Origin: Castor canadensis
Lineage: Eukaryota; Chordata; Mammalia; Rodentia; Castoridae
Assembly: GCF_047511655.1 (NCBI RefSeq)
Contig: NC_133401.1
Span: forward strand, 43,543,570 to 43,607,569
Reading direction: 5' to 3'
Length of the DNA stretch: 64,000 nucleotides
In this document: piece by piece, positions 44,967 to 56,022 of the stretch
How positions within the stretch are numbered: position 1 is the stretch's first letter
How the letters are laid out: every line of letters begins with the position of its first letter
The notes under the pieces: generated by a model
The model's database searches: none
What the model was told of the DNA's origin: nothing
What the model saw: the letters and a program-made list of their open reading frames with translations, nothing else
Made by a program: the position numbers and the translations under genes

Positions 44967-45225
44967 AGTTATTTTAAAGAATTAGCTCATGCAGTTGGTG
45001 GGGGGCCAAGTCCAAAGTCTGCAGGGCAGACCAGCTGGAGACCCCAGGAAAAGTTGACCCTGCATCTTGGGGTCCAAGGGCAGTCTGAAAACAGACATTC
45101 CCTCTTTCTCAGGGGCTTTCTCATTTCTTCTCTGAAGGGCTTCAGCCTGATGTTTAAGCGAATATCTGGATACTGTGACCAAGCCAAGTTGACGCACCAA
45201 ATCAACCATCCTGTCATCCTAGTAC
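44963..45225 (+). repeat. Ancient interspersed repeat, family uncertain
   Basis: 'agaattagctcatgcagttg', 'ggccaagtccaaagtctgc' and 'agccaagttgacgcacca' match a common mammalian repeat that often follows a tetranucleotide run. I cannot name its class safely. The overlapping open frames on both strands are shadows. Confidence 0.5.
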
Positions 45226-45448
45226 CTTTGCTTCAAGATAAAAGAATTCAGCTCTGTTCTTTGACTTTGGGTGTTGAACAGAAGCAAAGTTTGACATGCT
45301 GTGGGAGCCTTTTGGCTGTGAACACTTCCGGGGACTTCAAGACATTTAATTTTGTTGATTTAATATATGGACGCTTTATATACCTAATTGCAATCTCATT
45401 GAAAACTTTCTTTATGGTCTGTTAAGTTTAAAACTTTTGATGAAGATG

Positions 45449-45772
45449 ACTGGGCATAGCAATTCATGCCTGTAATCCTAGCTACTCAAGAATTAGAGAT
45501 CAGGAAGATACCAAATCAACCTCTTCTAGGCAAAATGTTAGTGAGATCCCCATCTCAATTAATAAGATGAGCATGGTGTACATAGTATAATCCCAGCTAC
45601 TTGAGAGGTGTAAATAAGAGGACTATGGTCTAGGCCAGCCCTGGCAAAAATGCAAGACCATATTTGAAAAGTAAAGCAAAAGGGCTGGAGGTGAGGCTCA
45701 AAGTTGTGAGTTCTTGCCTAGCCAGCACAAGGCCCTGAGTTCAAACGTCAGTACTGCCAGAAAAAATAAAAT
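45449..45772 (+). repeat. Composite SINE trimer with target-site duplication
   Basis: B1-like, B1-like and ID units. 'cttttgatga' occurs at 45434-45443 and at 45773-45782. Confidence 0.9.
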
Positions 45773-46155
45773 CTTTTGATGAGGAGTTTGAAGATAAACA
45801 AAACATAATGAATATGGTGGTGACAAGGAAGCATCCTAATTTCCACACTCAGTGGCATGTTTTGCATTTTGTGAGTACTGTCTCACATCCTTGTATTTTA
45901 CCAGCTCCACACTGGACAGAAACAGGAGGGCTCTGGGAGAAGAGCTGGGTGGTGCTTCAGCAGAGAGAATCCCACAGGGAAGATGAGCCTTGGCCAGGGC
46001 CCCACGCTCTCTATAACTGATAGCAGAGGCTCCTCGGACGCGTCACAGAGTGATGTTAGTTGGAAGAGAGATTTCTCAGCCATGGCTTTTGAAATGAAAA
46101 TTGCCTATTAAATGGATTAGTGCTTTTGTTGATCAGTAACAAATCTTCTGGATCG

Positions 46156-46157
<2 letters not shown>

Positions 46158-46195
<38 letters not shown>

Positions 46196-46203
46196 TTCTC
46201 TCT
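46158..46203. repeat. (TC)n microsatellite
   Basis: About 20 CT units, directly next to an antisense SINE. Confidence 0.95.
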
Positions 46204-46392
46204 CAGTACGGGGATTGAACTCAGTGCTTCACACTTGCCAGGCAAGCACTCCACCACTTGAGCCACACCTCCATCTGTCTTGCTTTTAGTTTATTTTTCA
46301 CATAGGGTCTCGCACCCTCAGACCTCAATCTTCCTACCTCTGCCTCTCAAGTAGCTGGGATTATAGACATGTACCACCATACCCATCTTTGG
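46204..46392 (-). repeat. Composite SINE, antisense
   Basis: Antisense ID ('cggggattgaactcagtgct') and B1-like units ('gtagctgggattatagacat'). Confidence 0.85.
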
Positions 46393-46425
46393 AACATTTT
46401 CTCATTGTCAAAAGTTCTGGTTTGG

Positions 46426-46635
46426 CTGGGCAAATCAGCCCACCTGTAGGCTCACACCTGCAATCTTAGCTACTCAGGAGGCAGAGATGAGGAAGATCAC
46501 AGTTTGAGTCAGCCCCAGGCAAATAGTTTGTGACCCCTATCTCAATAAAATCATAACAAAAAAGGCTCAAGTGTTAAGAGCACCTGCCTAGCAAGTGTGA
46601 GGCCCTGAGTTCAAATCCTAGTGCTGCCAAAAAAA
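46426..46635 (+). repeat. Composite SINE (B1-like plus ID) with target-site duplication
   Basis: A nearly exact 12-bp duplication, agttctggtttg before and agtcctggtttg after, flanks the element. Confidence 0.85.
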
Positions 46636-46647
46636 GTCCTGGTTTGT

Positions 46648-47117
46648 TGCTTTATTCCCAAAACTTGTAAAAAATGGAAAATTTTGCTTTGCCAAGGTAA
46701 GAGAATTAGACATAAATCCTCCACTTAACAGTTCAGCAGCTTCATTCCCTAGTGTGTTTCTTTTAAAAAGAACAAAGCACCTTGTTTGCATTGACTCCCT
46801 CATTCGTCGTTTTTCTTTGCTTGTAACAAAACTGAAGCTCAGACAAGAGCTCAGACAAGTGATGACTGTTTGACCTCGACTCCTGGGAAGCCTCCTCTAC
46901 ATCTGCACTCTAGATCCAAGAGCAGCCTCCTTGGGAAGATGTCGAATTCGCCATCTCTGGGAACCTGGAGAGCTGTGTCTCACATTCACCCAAGGCCTAG
47001 GGAGGGAATGCCCTATTCTGCAAGTGACTGCCAGCAGGAGAGCCAGAGGACCTACGATGGAGCCTGGCCAGAGGAAGTGACATTGAAGTTCTGAGACACA
47101 GCTAGCTACATTTTTTA
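46648..47117. other. Intergenic stretch, nothing recognised
   Basis: Single-copy-looking. An open frame at 46870-47094 and its antisense partner have no family features. Confidence 0.35.
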
Positions 47118-47315
47118 TAGTATGCATGAGGCCCAGGGTTCAATCCCCAGCATCACAAAATAATAATGAGAAGGAAGAGGAGAAGAAGAAAAAGAAAACA
47201 AAGAGGAAGAAAATGAAGAAGGAGAAGAGGAAGAAGAAAAAAGAAGGAAGAGGAAGGAGGAGGAGAGAGGAAGGAGGAAGAAGGAAGAAAGGAAGAGGAA
47301 GAAGAAGAAAAATTA
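47118..47315 (+). repeat. ID SINE 3' end running into a polypurine tract
   Basis: 'gtatgcatgaggcccagggt' and 'ttcaatccccagcatc' are the 3' end of an ID unit. Its A-rich tail has expanded into about 150 bp made almost only of A and G (47164-47312). The lysine/arginine-rich open frame across it is a by-product. Confidence 0.85.
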
Positions 47316-47739
47316 TTAATATGGGAGGTTCACGTAGAGTAGACCCAATCTATTGACCTCTATGGAGAGGTGAAGAAATGACCATGACCTTGAGCTGCTG
47401 AAATGCAGCTGATAAATGGGAAAGAAACACAAGGATTCCCAGGAAGCTGGCTCTGTGGTCTTTCCAACAGGGTCTGACTGCCCAGGAGTGGGAGCAGAGG
47501 GAGGGAGGGAGGTAGCTGTCAACAGCTGTTGACCCTGTGCCTGGATAGAGAAGCAAGAAAAACCCAATTAGGAACATGGGAGAGGTGAGAAAAGCTACAG
47601 TAAAAATGAGAGGAGCTTTTGCAGGACTGCTGTGAGCACCTCTTTCCTTCCGTGAAGCATCAATACTCCTGCATCAACCATCCCTGTGCATTCCCATGAG
47701 CTCTGACTACCCAGCAGCCCTCTTTTCTTCCTTCCCTTC

Positions 47740-48010
47740 TACTTAAATGCCCTTGCTATCCTCTAAAGCTCAACACAAGTCCTACTTCCTCCATATTCTC
47801 CTAGCTATTCCTAGATGCATCACTGCTCCTTCTTTAAATAATCTCAGAATCTTTTTGTGAGCCATTGATATATTTCAGAATTATAGCCTTATAGTGTATC
47901 CTTTGTATAAATCCCATGTCCTGTGCAGTCTCTCTGAGGATAAGAATGGGGTCATACACTGACTTTATTTCCCTATCATAGTCAAATATTATTTCAACAC
48001 AAATAGGCTT
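47740..48010 (+). repeat. L2 LINE 3' end
   Basis: 'ctaaagctcaacacaagtcc', 'cttcctccatattctcctag' and 'cagtctctctgaggataag' follow the L2 3' region. Confidence 0.55.
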
Positions 48011-48429
48011 AATATTTTTTGAAGTATTGGCTGATTATCCAGTAAATAAGTATCGTTACTATCATACACTGACTTTGAAACTATTTGGTGAAGTTTGCCA
48101 GTTTTTAAAATATTTTAGGGTTTTTAATATGTGTTCCCATTCTGAATGAGAAGTTAAATATCTGTCAAATAATTCTTATTTCCAATATTCTTTATCTCTA
48201 CCAATCATTAGGTTCTAACAAAATATTCCTGGAAGAGTAGACCTCAAGCATTCATTTGCATGGCTATTAAATTCTTCCAGAATCAAAAGAACTAAGACTT
48301 TCTCCAGACATTTTATATTCCCTTGGATGAAGGTTAGAATAAGTTTGTACTTTTTAAAAAATGTAAACACCTTGCAATGAAGAAATATGGTGAAGAACAA
48401 TTAGAGGATTGTATAGAAGTTAACGTCAT

Positions 48430-49000
48430 TGTGTGAACCAAACTGTCTTCCAGGAGGCCAATTTTGCCTCTAGCTTGGGAAGGCATTTTTCTCTTTCTGC
48501 CTCAGTTTCCCCATTCGCAAATGGGCTTGCTGGGCTTCTACATTGTGTACCTGCTGTACAGCCTGCACTAGCAGGCTGCATGGCCACAGTGGAGATTCCC
48601 ACTAGGGGGCGCCATTGAGCAGACGTCAGGGCCTGGGCTATGCTCTTTTGAGCAGCCAGCCTGTCTGAATCTCCAGCCCTGGTTGACGCACTTGGATTTG
48701 AACCGGCTCGGATTGTGAAAGCCACTGGAATAATTCAATCCATCAGCTATTCTCAAGGTCTGCGCTGGCCTCCGGTTTTGTGTCATGCCAGCACTGGAAG
48801 CTTGCAGTTTTGCCACCATGGTCTGTTGCCATCGAAACAGAGTTTATCCCTTGCGGAAAATGTTGCTCTCTTTTTTTAATAGGGCAATTAATTTCTACAG
48901 ATTGAAGGCAAGTTTCGGCTTCACTGGGCTCCTGGACTAATTTCCACAGGCAAAAGCTTAGTGATGACTTCAATTGTACAAGTTCAGAGCAGAAGGGAAG
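48430..49000. promoter_or_regulatory. Repeat-poor block with CTCF-type site, possible insulator or enhancer
   Basis: GC-richer than its surroundings and largely free of SINE/LINE sequence. It holds an antisense MIR scrap (about 48497-48530), an 8-bp-arm palindrome (48559-48578) and a strong CTCF-type motif (48598). The open frames on both strands (48426-49021) are not convincing genes. Its function is inferred only from motif and composition. Confidence 0.4.
48598..48614 (+). promoter_or_regulatory. CTCF-type motif
   Basis: CCCACTAGGGGGCGCCA contains CCACTAGGGGGCGC, a full match to the CTCF core consensus, facing the plus direction. Confidence 0.75.
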
Positions 49001-49019
49001 CTTAGGAATCATTCCAGTC

Positions 49020-49112
49020 AAAGCCTCTCCTTTTACAGAAGAAAACTCAAGTCCAGAGAAGCGATTGGTCCATACCCACCTAGTTGCTCAGTGACTGAGG
49101 CAGGACTGGAGC
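49020..49112 (+). repeat. MIR element core
   Basis: 'aagaaaactcaagtccagag' and 'cacctagttgctcagtgact' follow MIR. Confidence 0.6.
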
Positions 49113-49369
49113 AGATAACTGTGAACAAGAGGTAGATCCAAAAGAGGCTTCTGCCATGGTTCCGGTCACCTTTCATTGCCTCAACTGTCCTCTCTGAGCC
49201 TTTGGTGGTGTGGTAGCTATGTGAGTTGTAGCTTGTGTTGGTTTGGTTTGGTTTGGAGTAAATCTCCTTCATTTTTTCTGTTGGCTTTCTCATTAGCTGC
49301 CGGCTCTGGGCTAAGCTCCTACTGTATTGTCTCATTCAGTCCCAGGCTGTGTATCCGGTGTGGTGAAGG

Positions 49370-49440
49370 CAGGCTCTCCAGAGCCAGCGGACCTGGGTTC
49401 GAGTCCAGCTGCACCCCTCAGGAGTGCTATGCTCTCCTAC
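49370..49440 (+). repeat. MIR element 5' tRNA-like part
   Basis: 'ggctctccagagccagcgga' and 'cctgggttcgagtccagct' match the MIR head with its B-box. Confidence 0.65.
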
Positions 49441-49503
49441 ACTTCCCTCCTCCACTGAAATTAGGAACCATAATAGATCCTTATTCTATCCAGTGAGGGC
49501 CAT

Positions 49504-49850
49504 GGTTTGGATCTGAAGTGTTCCCCAAAGGACCAGTATTGAAGACTTGGTCCTCAGCCTGGAGCTATTGGGAAGTGGTGGGAGGTCTTTAGGTCATTAG
49601 GAGTATGCCCTAGGAAGGAATTATGGGACTCCACCCAGTCTCTTCCTCTTTTCACATCCCAGCCATGAGATGAAGGCCTTTATTCTGCCCACATTCCCCA
49701 TCATGATGCCTGCCTCATCGCAGGCCCAAAAGTAACAAGGTCAATTGACCATGGACTGAAACCTCCAAAACTGAGTCAAAATAAACCTTTCTTCTTAATA
49801 AGTTGATTATCCCTGGTATTATTTTTATGTTAATAAAAGCTGACAAACGC
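49504..49850 (+). mobile_element. ERVL-MaLR-like LTR fossil
   Basis: Runs from 'catggtttggatctgaagt' to 'taataaaagctgacaaac', including 'caggcccaaaagtaacaagg' and the 'aaaataaacctttcttctt' polyadenylation-type stretch. It looks like a worn solo LTR of the MaLR group; exact family uncertain, no internal genes. Confidence 0.55.
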
Positions 49851-49857
49851 AGTGAGA

Positions 49858-49965
49858 TAAAACATACAAGCCTCTGAACTTAGCACAGGACCTGATGCAC
49901 AGAAAGTAGCCAGAAACATTAGCTGCTGTTTTATCAGCCTTAGGCATTCACTGACTTCATACTTA
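49858..49965 (+). repeat. MIR element 3' part
   Basis: 'gaacttagcacaggacctg' and 'aacattagctgctgttttat' match the MIR 3' end. Confidence 0.5.
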
Positions 49966-50499
49966 TATTCAATATAGAAGCCATCTAAATGTTCTATTTC
50001 ACATTTGTAATGTGAATAAATTATTAAAAGTGTATGGAGCTATAATGTGTTAGTAACTATTGTTTTCACCTCTTTGTTCATTCTTGTGAGATGAATGCAT
50101 AAAACCAAAATGGAATAATTATCCATGAGGAATCTACGATATTCTCCAGAAGCAGTTTGTGTTCTCATGATGTCTCTCTCTACCCCCAAATTTAAAGGTA
50201 AAAACAAAGCCAAGAAAACACTTTAGATAAAAGGCATCATCACACTTCATTGTGGTAGTCTTTTGCTTTTCCTTTGAGGATTCCTTTACTTATGACACTG
50301 ACTGAGTATCCCTTTCAGCTTTGGGAACATCCACTTTTTAGTCTGTAGGAGATCATTCTTTGCAGTTCATTTTTTTTCTTCACAGAAGGGAACAGTGAAG
50401 TCTGCAACTCCCCACATTAGTTAGTGTGGAGGTGGCTCTCAGAACCATGCACTAAAATTTGAAAGTAATATACCGACTTGTGTACAAGTTATACAAGTT
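49966..50499. other. Intergenic stretch, nothing recognised
   Basis: AT-rich, no gene or repeat assigned. Confidence 0.35.
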
Positions 50500-50970
50500 C
50501 TTCCCTTCCTGACAGTCATCAAAGTTAACACGTCGCAGCCCAAGGCTTCTGCTTCAATTCCCTATGACAGGCTCAGCACTCAAAGCAGTAACTATTAGCA
50601 TTTGGTGCATTTTCAACCTGAATGCGGGGGCTCTGGATATAAATAGCATGCCCAGTTGACAACGGCATTACCATCAGGGTGAGATCACTTCCAGGAAAGC
50701 ACCGAAATGTAGCAATGGGAATAACATCTGGCCTTCCAACAGTTGCATTTGATTTAGACTTGGACATCCTAGATGAAATAGTGGCTGTATTTATTAATGA
50801 CTTCAGTTTCCATGCAACTCGCTCATTTTAACTTGAGAAGCAAGACCTCTCTGCAGCCTGTTCATTAAATGTCCAAACAGACGCAAAACTCACTTGAGTT
50901 TTGTTCTTCCTTGGGCTACCCAATTCCACCTCACACCACACCAAAGGATACAGTGCCCAACGTGGAATGT
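50500..50970. other. Repeat-free block of unknown nature
   Basis: Balanced composition and no recognisable repeat. The minus strand has a 64-codon open frame (50767-50573) starting MSKSKSNATVGRPDVIPIA. I recognise no family for it. It could be a conserved non-coding element, an old pseudogene piece or chance. Confidence 0.3.
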
Positions 50971-50975
50971 TTCCA

Positions 50976-51420
50976 CTTGGTGGTTTTTGACTTTATGATG
51001 GTGCAGAAGTGATGCACATTCAATAGAAACCATACATCGAATTTTGAACTTTGACCTTTCCCTGGGCTAGCACCATGTAGAAGGGTACTTTCTCATGATG
51101 TCAGGCAGCAAGCTACAGTTCCCAGTCAGCCACACAATTATGTGTTCACATAGGTGAAGAGTTAGTACTGTACTCTGCAATGTACTGTGTTCAACAAAGT
51201 CCCTGAGCTGTTCAACATACATTACAGAGTAGGCTTTGAATTAGGTGATTTTGCTCAACTGCAGGTTAATGTAAGTGTTCTGTGCACTTTGAAGATGGGC
51301 CAGGCTGAGCTGTGAGGTCTGGTAGGTTAAGTGTATTAGATGCATTTTCAACTTACGGTATTTTCCAGGTATGATGGTTTATCAGGGTGCAACCCATCAT
51401 AACATCAAGAGCATCTGCAT
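50976..51420 (+). repeat. Ancient DNA-transposon-like interspersed repeat
   Basis: 'tgactttatgatggtgcaga', 'cattcaatagaaaccataca', 'caactgcaggttaatgtaag' and 'ttcaacttacggtattttc' match a mammalian repeat whose ends pair ('acttacga'/'tcgtaagt'-type). It is probably a non-autonomous Tigger-like element; family not certain. Confidence 0.5.
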
Positions 51421-51536
51421 TGGCAAAGAATCAGTCCTAGGGAGGAAGGTTTTTGTTTGTTTGTTTTTTAGTTTGTTTATAGACTGAGGCTTGGGAGGTG
51501 GGGTGGGGAAGTTCTGTGAAATAAAAACAAAATCTC

Positions 51537-51760
51537 ACCTGGCACCGGTGGCTCTCACCTGGGATACTAGCTACTCAGGAAGCAGAGATGAGGAGGATTG
51601 CAGTTCAAAGCCAGCCTGGGCAAATAGTTTGCAAGACCTTATCTCAAAAATACCCAACACACATTTTAAAAAAAAGGTCTGACAGAGTGGCTCAAGTGGT
51701 AGAGCACCTACCTAGCAAGTGTGAAGCCCTGAGTTCAACCCTCAGTACCACAAAAAAATA
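51537..51760 (+). repeat. Composite SINE (B1-like plus ID) with target-site duplication
   Basis: 'acaaaatctc' occurs at 51527-51536 and 51761-51770. Confidence 0.9.
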
Positions 51761-51770
51761 ACAAAATCTC

Positions 51771-52420
51771 TCTCTTTATGTCAGTATCTAGATATCATTT
51801 TTATTTTCCTTGTGTAGCAGAAGACCTCCCTCCCCTTTTTTTGGCTGAGTACACAGCCAACTAAAATAAAGACTCCATTCCCTGCCTTCTCTGGAGCTAG
51901 GTGTGAAGGTAACTAAGTTCTGGCCAGTGGGATATAGGCAGAAATAGTACTTGCAAATTCTACAAAGGGTTGTTAAAGGGAGGTTGTAAATCCCTTTTCT
52001 TTTCCTCTTCTTTCTGTGATTGGAATGTGGTTTCAATAGCTGCTATTTTGTACTGGAGCTGCCTTAAATATTGAAGGAAGGAAGGAGAGAAAAAGAAAGA
52101 AAGGGAGAGAAAGAAAGAAATAGATATAGACAGATAGACACACACAAAAGGGCAAAACAAGATAGAAAGAGTATGTGTCTCAGCACCATGGAAGGCGTTA
52201 ATAATCTTAGAAAACTTCCAAACTATTGTGGAAACTAGTACAAAGACAGTTATGTGCATAAAATAAAAACATGCACTCAGTGATTTACAAAAAAGGAAAG
52301 CTCTACATAACTACCTCTTGGTCAAGAATGTGCACTTGGAAAGGATGGTGTGTGTGTTGCAGTTTGGGAAAGCCGTGCAGAACGTGTGTCCATGCTTCCA
52401 GTCTGCTAATTACGTTGTTT
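51771..52420. other. Intergenic stretch with a GAAA-rich tract
   Basis: A purine tract of GGAA/GAAA units at 52074-52118 runs into GATA/GACA units. Nothing else is recognised; the open frames flanking it are low-complexity. Confidence 0.5.
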
Positions 52421-52830
52421 ACATGTTCTGCCTCTGTACTGCTTTCCTGTTTATTTGTGCTGTCAGTTACAGAAACAGTTGTATGCCAGTCTCCCACTAT
52501 GATCACATATCTCATGTGTTAATATATTTTGAGGCTCTTTTATTGTAGGCATACAGTTTTAGAATGGTTATCTTATGCTCTGAATTGAACTATTGATTTG
52601 TGAACTGTCACTATTTCTCTCCAGTAATGTATTCTACCTGAACGTCTACTTTATGTTTGGATGCTAATGTAGCAAAACAAAGTATATTTAGTGGCTTTCA
52701 TGTTATCTTTTCCAACACTTTACTTTTAACCTTTCTGAATCCCTATGTTTTTAGATGCATCTCTTATAAATAGTATGTACTTGAGTTTTGTATTGTCTAA
52801 TCAAGTCTTATAATCTTAGTCTTCTAAATA
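52421..52830 (-). repeat. Old LINE-1 ORF2 fragment, antisense
   Basis: 'atattttgaggctcttttat', 'cttttccaacactttactt' and 'tgcatctcttataaatagta' follow antisense L1 ORF2. All open frames here are shadows. Confidence 0.6.
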
Positions 52831-53229
52831 GAACACATTTTAGCTACTCTAAAGAAGCAGGATGGATCCTTACTCAAAATTTTGTTAGAAGGCTGAGATT
52901 GCTGACACTCTATGTGTGTGTGTTTGTATGGAAATTATTTACATGACTGAGGCTGTTGGGAGAACAGGCCAGGTTGGAAAGACTGGTTACAGTCTTGCAC
53001 TTCCCTGTGAGCTATGGACCAGCATCATTGTTATGTAACCTTTTTAAATTAACTTTTAATTTTAGAATAGTTTTAGATTGACAGAAAGGTTGCAAATTAA
53101 CTTAAAGCTTTAGTCATCTCTCCTTAACTTTTACCTGATGGGTTTTGTATGCAGACTCTTAGGCCCCACCACAGACCTGGTGGCTCAGAATTATAATTCA
53201 AAGACATTATAGTTTGAGAAGTGTTAGTT

Positions 53230-54250
53230 AGAAAAGAAAATTAACCAGAATGAAGCATGAAGAGAACAAAAGGGATTTTAAAAATATAGAAGAGTGCAGA
53301 GTAAGATGACATTACGTAAGTGTAATTGGAGTCTCCAAAAGCACAAGTGAGAGAATGGGTTAGAAGTAAGATTTTAAGAGAGAAAGGATGAGAATCTTTC
53401 AAAACTAATGAAAGATAGCAACCCACAGATTCTAGTAGCTCCAGAAATCTCAAAGAGGAATAAAAGAAAGTCTATACTTGGCACATAGGTAAATCTGTTA
53501 AAAACCAAAACAAATAAACAAACTATTGAAAACAAGCAGCCAAAATGTTCAAAAGAAAAGCAGATTACCTTCAAAAGAGCAATTATTAGACTGACAGTGG
53601 ACTTCTAAACAGAAATCCTGGGAGCCCAAAGATACTGGAATAATATCCCTACTGTGCTGAAAAAAAAAAACTGCTAGTCTATAATTCTATGTCCACAAAT
53701 AAATATCCTTCAAAAATGATGACATGGCAGAAAAATTAAAATGAGAAGTTTTCAAACAAAAAAAATGAGAAAATTTTTATCCTACAGAATTGCTTTGAAG
53801 GAAATATTAAAATGTATCTTTCAGGTAGAAGGAAAATTATCTGAGATGGAAGCATGGGGATGCAGAAAGAAACAATGAAAATGGAAAGCATGTGGGTAGC
53901 TCTAAATAATTTTCATTTGCATAAAATAATAATATGAGGTTTAAAGATAGAAAATTAAAACACAAGCAGAGAGTTAACATGTCAAGAAAGAAAACACTTG
54001 ATTTTCCAGAAAGGAGAGGAAGTAGCAATTAATATTGGATTTTTAAAGTCAAATGTATGTTATAACCTCTAGGATGGGTATTAAAAGACCGATTCCTTTA
54101 AATCACATAGTTTATATCTCAAGTTAGTAGAGAGTAGTAAATTGAATATAAGAATAGTGAAAAAGAAGGCAAGAATGAAGACAAAAAGGAATATGGTAAA
54201 CAGCAAGAAAATAAAAAAAATGAGGAAGATGATAAATTTGAATTAAAATA
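53230..54250 (+). repeat. Old LINE-1/HAL1-type sequence
   Basis: 'gcagattaccttcaaaagag', 'attagactgacagtggactt', 'ataattctatgtccacaaat' and 'atatccttcaaaaatgatg' follow the L1M/HAL1 first-half consensus in order. A short antisense L1-like stretch precedes it (53040-53100). Confidence 0.65.
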
Positions 54251-54326
54251 TACTAGTTCTTCACATTCAGAGAGTCTGTCTCTGTAATAAAGAGTTTGGC
54301 TCTATTTTTCTGTTTGATTTTTTTGT

Positions 54327-54408
54327 TTTTGTGGTGCTGTGGATTTAACTCAGGCCCTTGAGCATGCTAGATTTGCATTCTGCCACTGAGCTACATCCCC
54401 AGCCCTTG
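54327..54408 (-). repeat. ID SINE, antisense
   Basis: 'gtggtgctgtggatttaact' and 'ccactgagctacatccccag' are those of the general rodent ID family rather than the lineage-specific unit. Confidence 0.85.
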
Positions 54409-54619
54409 ATTCTATTTTTGATGTTTGACAGCTGACAGAGTTTAGGACCATACCTAGGAAAGCTGGTGAGAAATCTGGGGTGCTCCTGCTTTGGCATCAG
54501 TGAGAGATTCAAGCCCACAAGTCCTCCATGTGAGGGAATCCTCAGCCCATCCCAGACCCTTAAGTGTAGCCTCCATTCCTTAAACTTCGGGCCTTCTTGG
54601 GAAAACCTGACCAATTGTC

Positions 54620-54960
54620 TCTTTGGTTATGTCTAATCTACTGTAAAACTGATTTGTTGAGTTCTTCATTTCAGTTATTATATTTTTTCATTTCCAAAAT
54701 TTTATTTGATTCTTTTTTATATATGATTTTTAATTCTGTGATAAAAATTCTTAAGTTGTCTTTTAGCTGTTTGAATAAGTAGGAAGAACATAGTTACCAC
54801 AAGGTAACTCTTAATACCTCTTAACAGCCCTCATGGGTCTGTTGCTTCTCTCTATTGTTTTCCTAGTGTTTCTCTCATGTGGTTTTATCCTTTAGTAGTC
54901 CTGGTCATTTTTAAATTTGTGCTTGGCTTTTTTTTTTTCCTACAAATTTTTTAACAGAAA
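54620..54960 (-). repeat. Old LINE-1 fragment, antisense
   Basis: 'ttgttgagttcttcatttca' and 'tttccaaaattttatttgat' resemble antisense L1M sequence. Low certainty. Confidence 0.45.
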
Positions 54961-55423
54961 GTTTTCTAAAACTTTTTTGTAGAAATAGAAGACTACCATG
55001 AGGTTATAGTTCTGGAGAGGAATTTTGTTTGCTTGTGTCAGATTCCTAAGCATCCCAGGGAGCCAGGATGAGCTGGAAAGGACTTCAGAGACAGAGCTGA
55101 CTCAAATTTCTACTCCCCTATCCTGGAGTGCAGCCCCTCATTATTAACCTAAAGCAAGGAAATTCACCTCTGTCCTCCTGCCCCTGGCAGCTTGGAGTCC
55201 ACTGCTGATCCCCTGGGATATAAAAAGGCTCTTCAGAATTAAGTCTAAGCAGTGGATTGGATCAGCTCCCAGAGAAACCACAGAGACGTGTGTCCTCCCT
55301 GATCCAAAATGATTCCTCTACTTTCAGTAATATGCTTCTCCTTTCCCTAGTCCTCACAGTGGAGAAGTCCCTTTACTCAGCCCAAGAACCAGTGACTCAA
55401 ACTGGTATATTGGACCCATCCTA
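54961..55423. other. Intergenic stretch, nothing recognised
   Basis: Single-copy-looking sequence without gene or repeat features. Confidence 0.35.
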
Positions 55424-55640
55424 GCTGAGTGCCAATAGCTTACATCTGTAATCCTAGTTACTTGGGAGACTGAGATCAGGAGGGTTGCAGTTTGCGGTCA
55501 GCCCCAGCATATAGTTTGGGAGATCCCATCTCCACGATATCTAGAGCAAAATGGACTGGAGGTGCGGATCAAGTGGTAAAGAATACTTGCTTTGCCAGCA
55601 CAAAGCCCTAAGTTCCAACTCCAGTCCTACCAAAAAAAAA
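55424..55640 (+). repeat. Composite SINE (B1-like plus ID)
   Basis: 'cttacatctgtaatcctagt' and an ID unit ending 'ccaactccagtcctacc'. Confidence 0.85.
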
Positions 55641-55702
55641 GAAGAAAGAGAAGGAACAGAAGACCATCCTTCTTTCTCACTATCTTAAAAAGGTACAAAC
55701 CC

Positions 55703-56022
55703 AAGCCAGGCATCAGTTGCTCAAGCTTGTAATCCTAGCTACTTGGGAGGCTGAGATTGGGAGGATATTGCTTCAAGGCTAGCCCAGGCAAAAAGTTAGC
55801 AAGATCCTATTCAATGGGAAAAAAAAAAAACCAAACTATGTATGGTAGCATGTTCTTGTCATGTTCTTGTCATCCCAGCAATGGCAGAAGCCTAAAATAG
55901 GAGAATCACAGACCAGGCTAGCCTAGCCAAAAACAAGACCCTATCTCTAAAGTAACCAGAGCAAAAAAATAACCAAGCAGTAGCAAGCACAAATTCAAAC
56001 ACCAGTACCACCAGAAAAAAAG
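55703..56022 (+). repeat. Composite SINE trimer, ID unit shortened
   Basis: Two B1-like units and a truncated ID. The second unit has a small tandem duplication, 'catgttcttgt' twice at about 55849-55872. Confidence 0.8.

Noticed and set aside
47126-47356. 76-codon lysine/arginine-rich frame.
   Set aside because: It is a translation of the polypurine tract derived from a SINE tail.
48426-49021. Overlapping frames of 61-99 codons on both strands near the CTCF motif.
   Set aside because: Frames on opposite strands overlap, contain an antisense MIR scrap and show no protein family feature.
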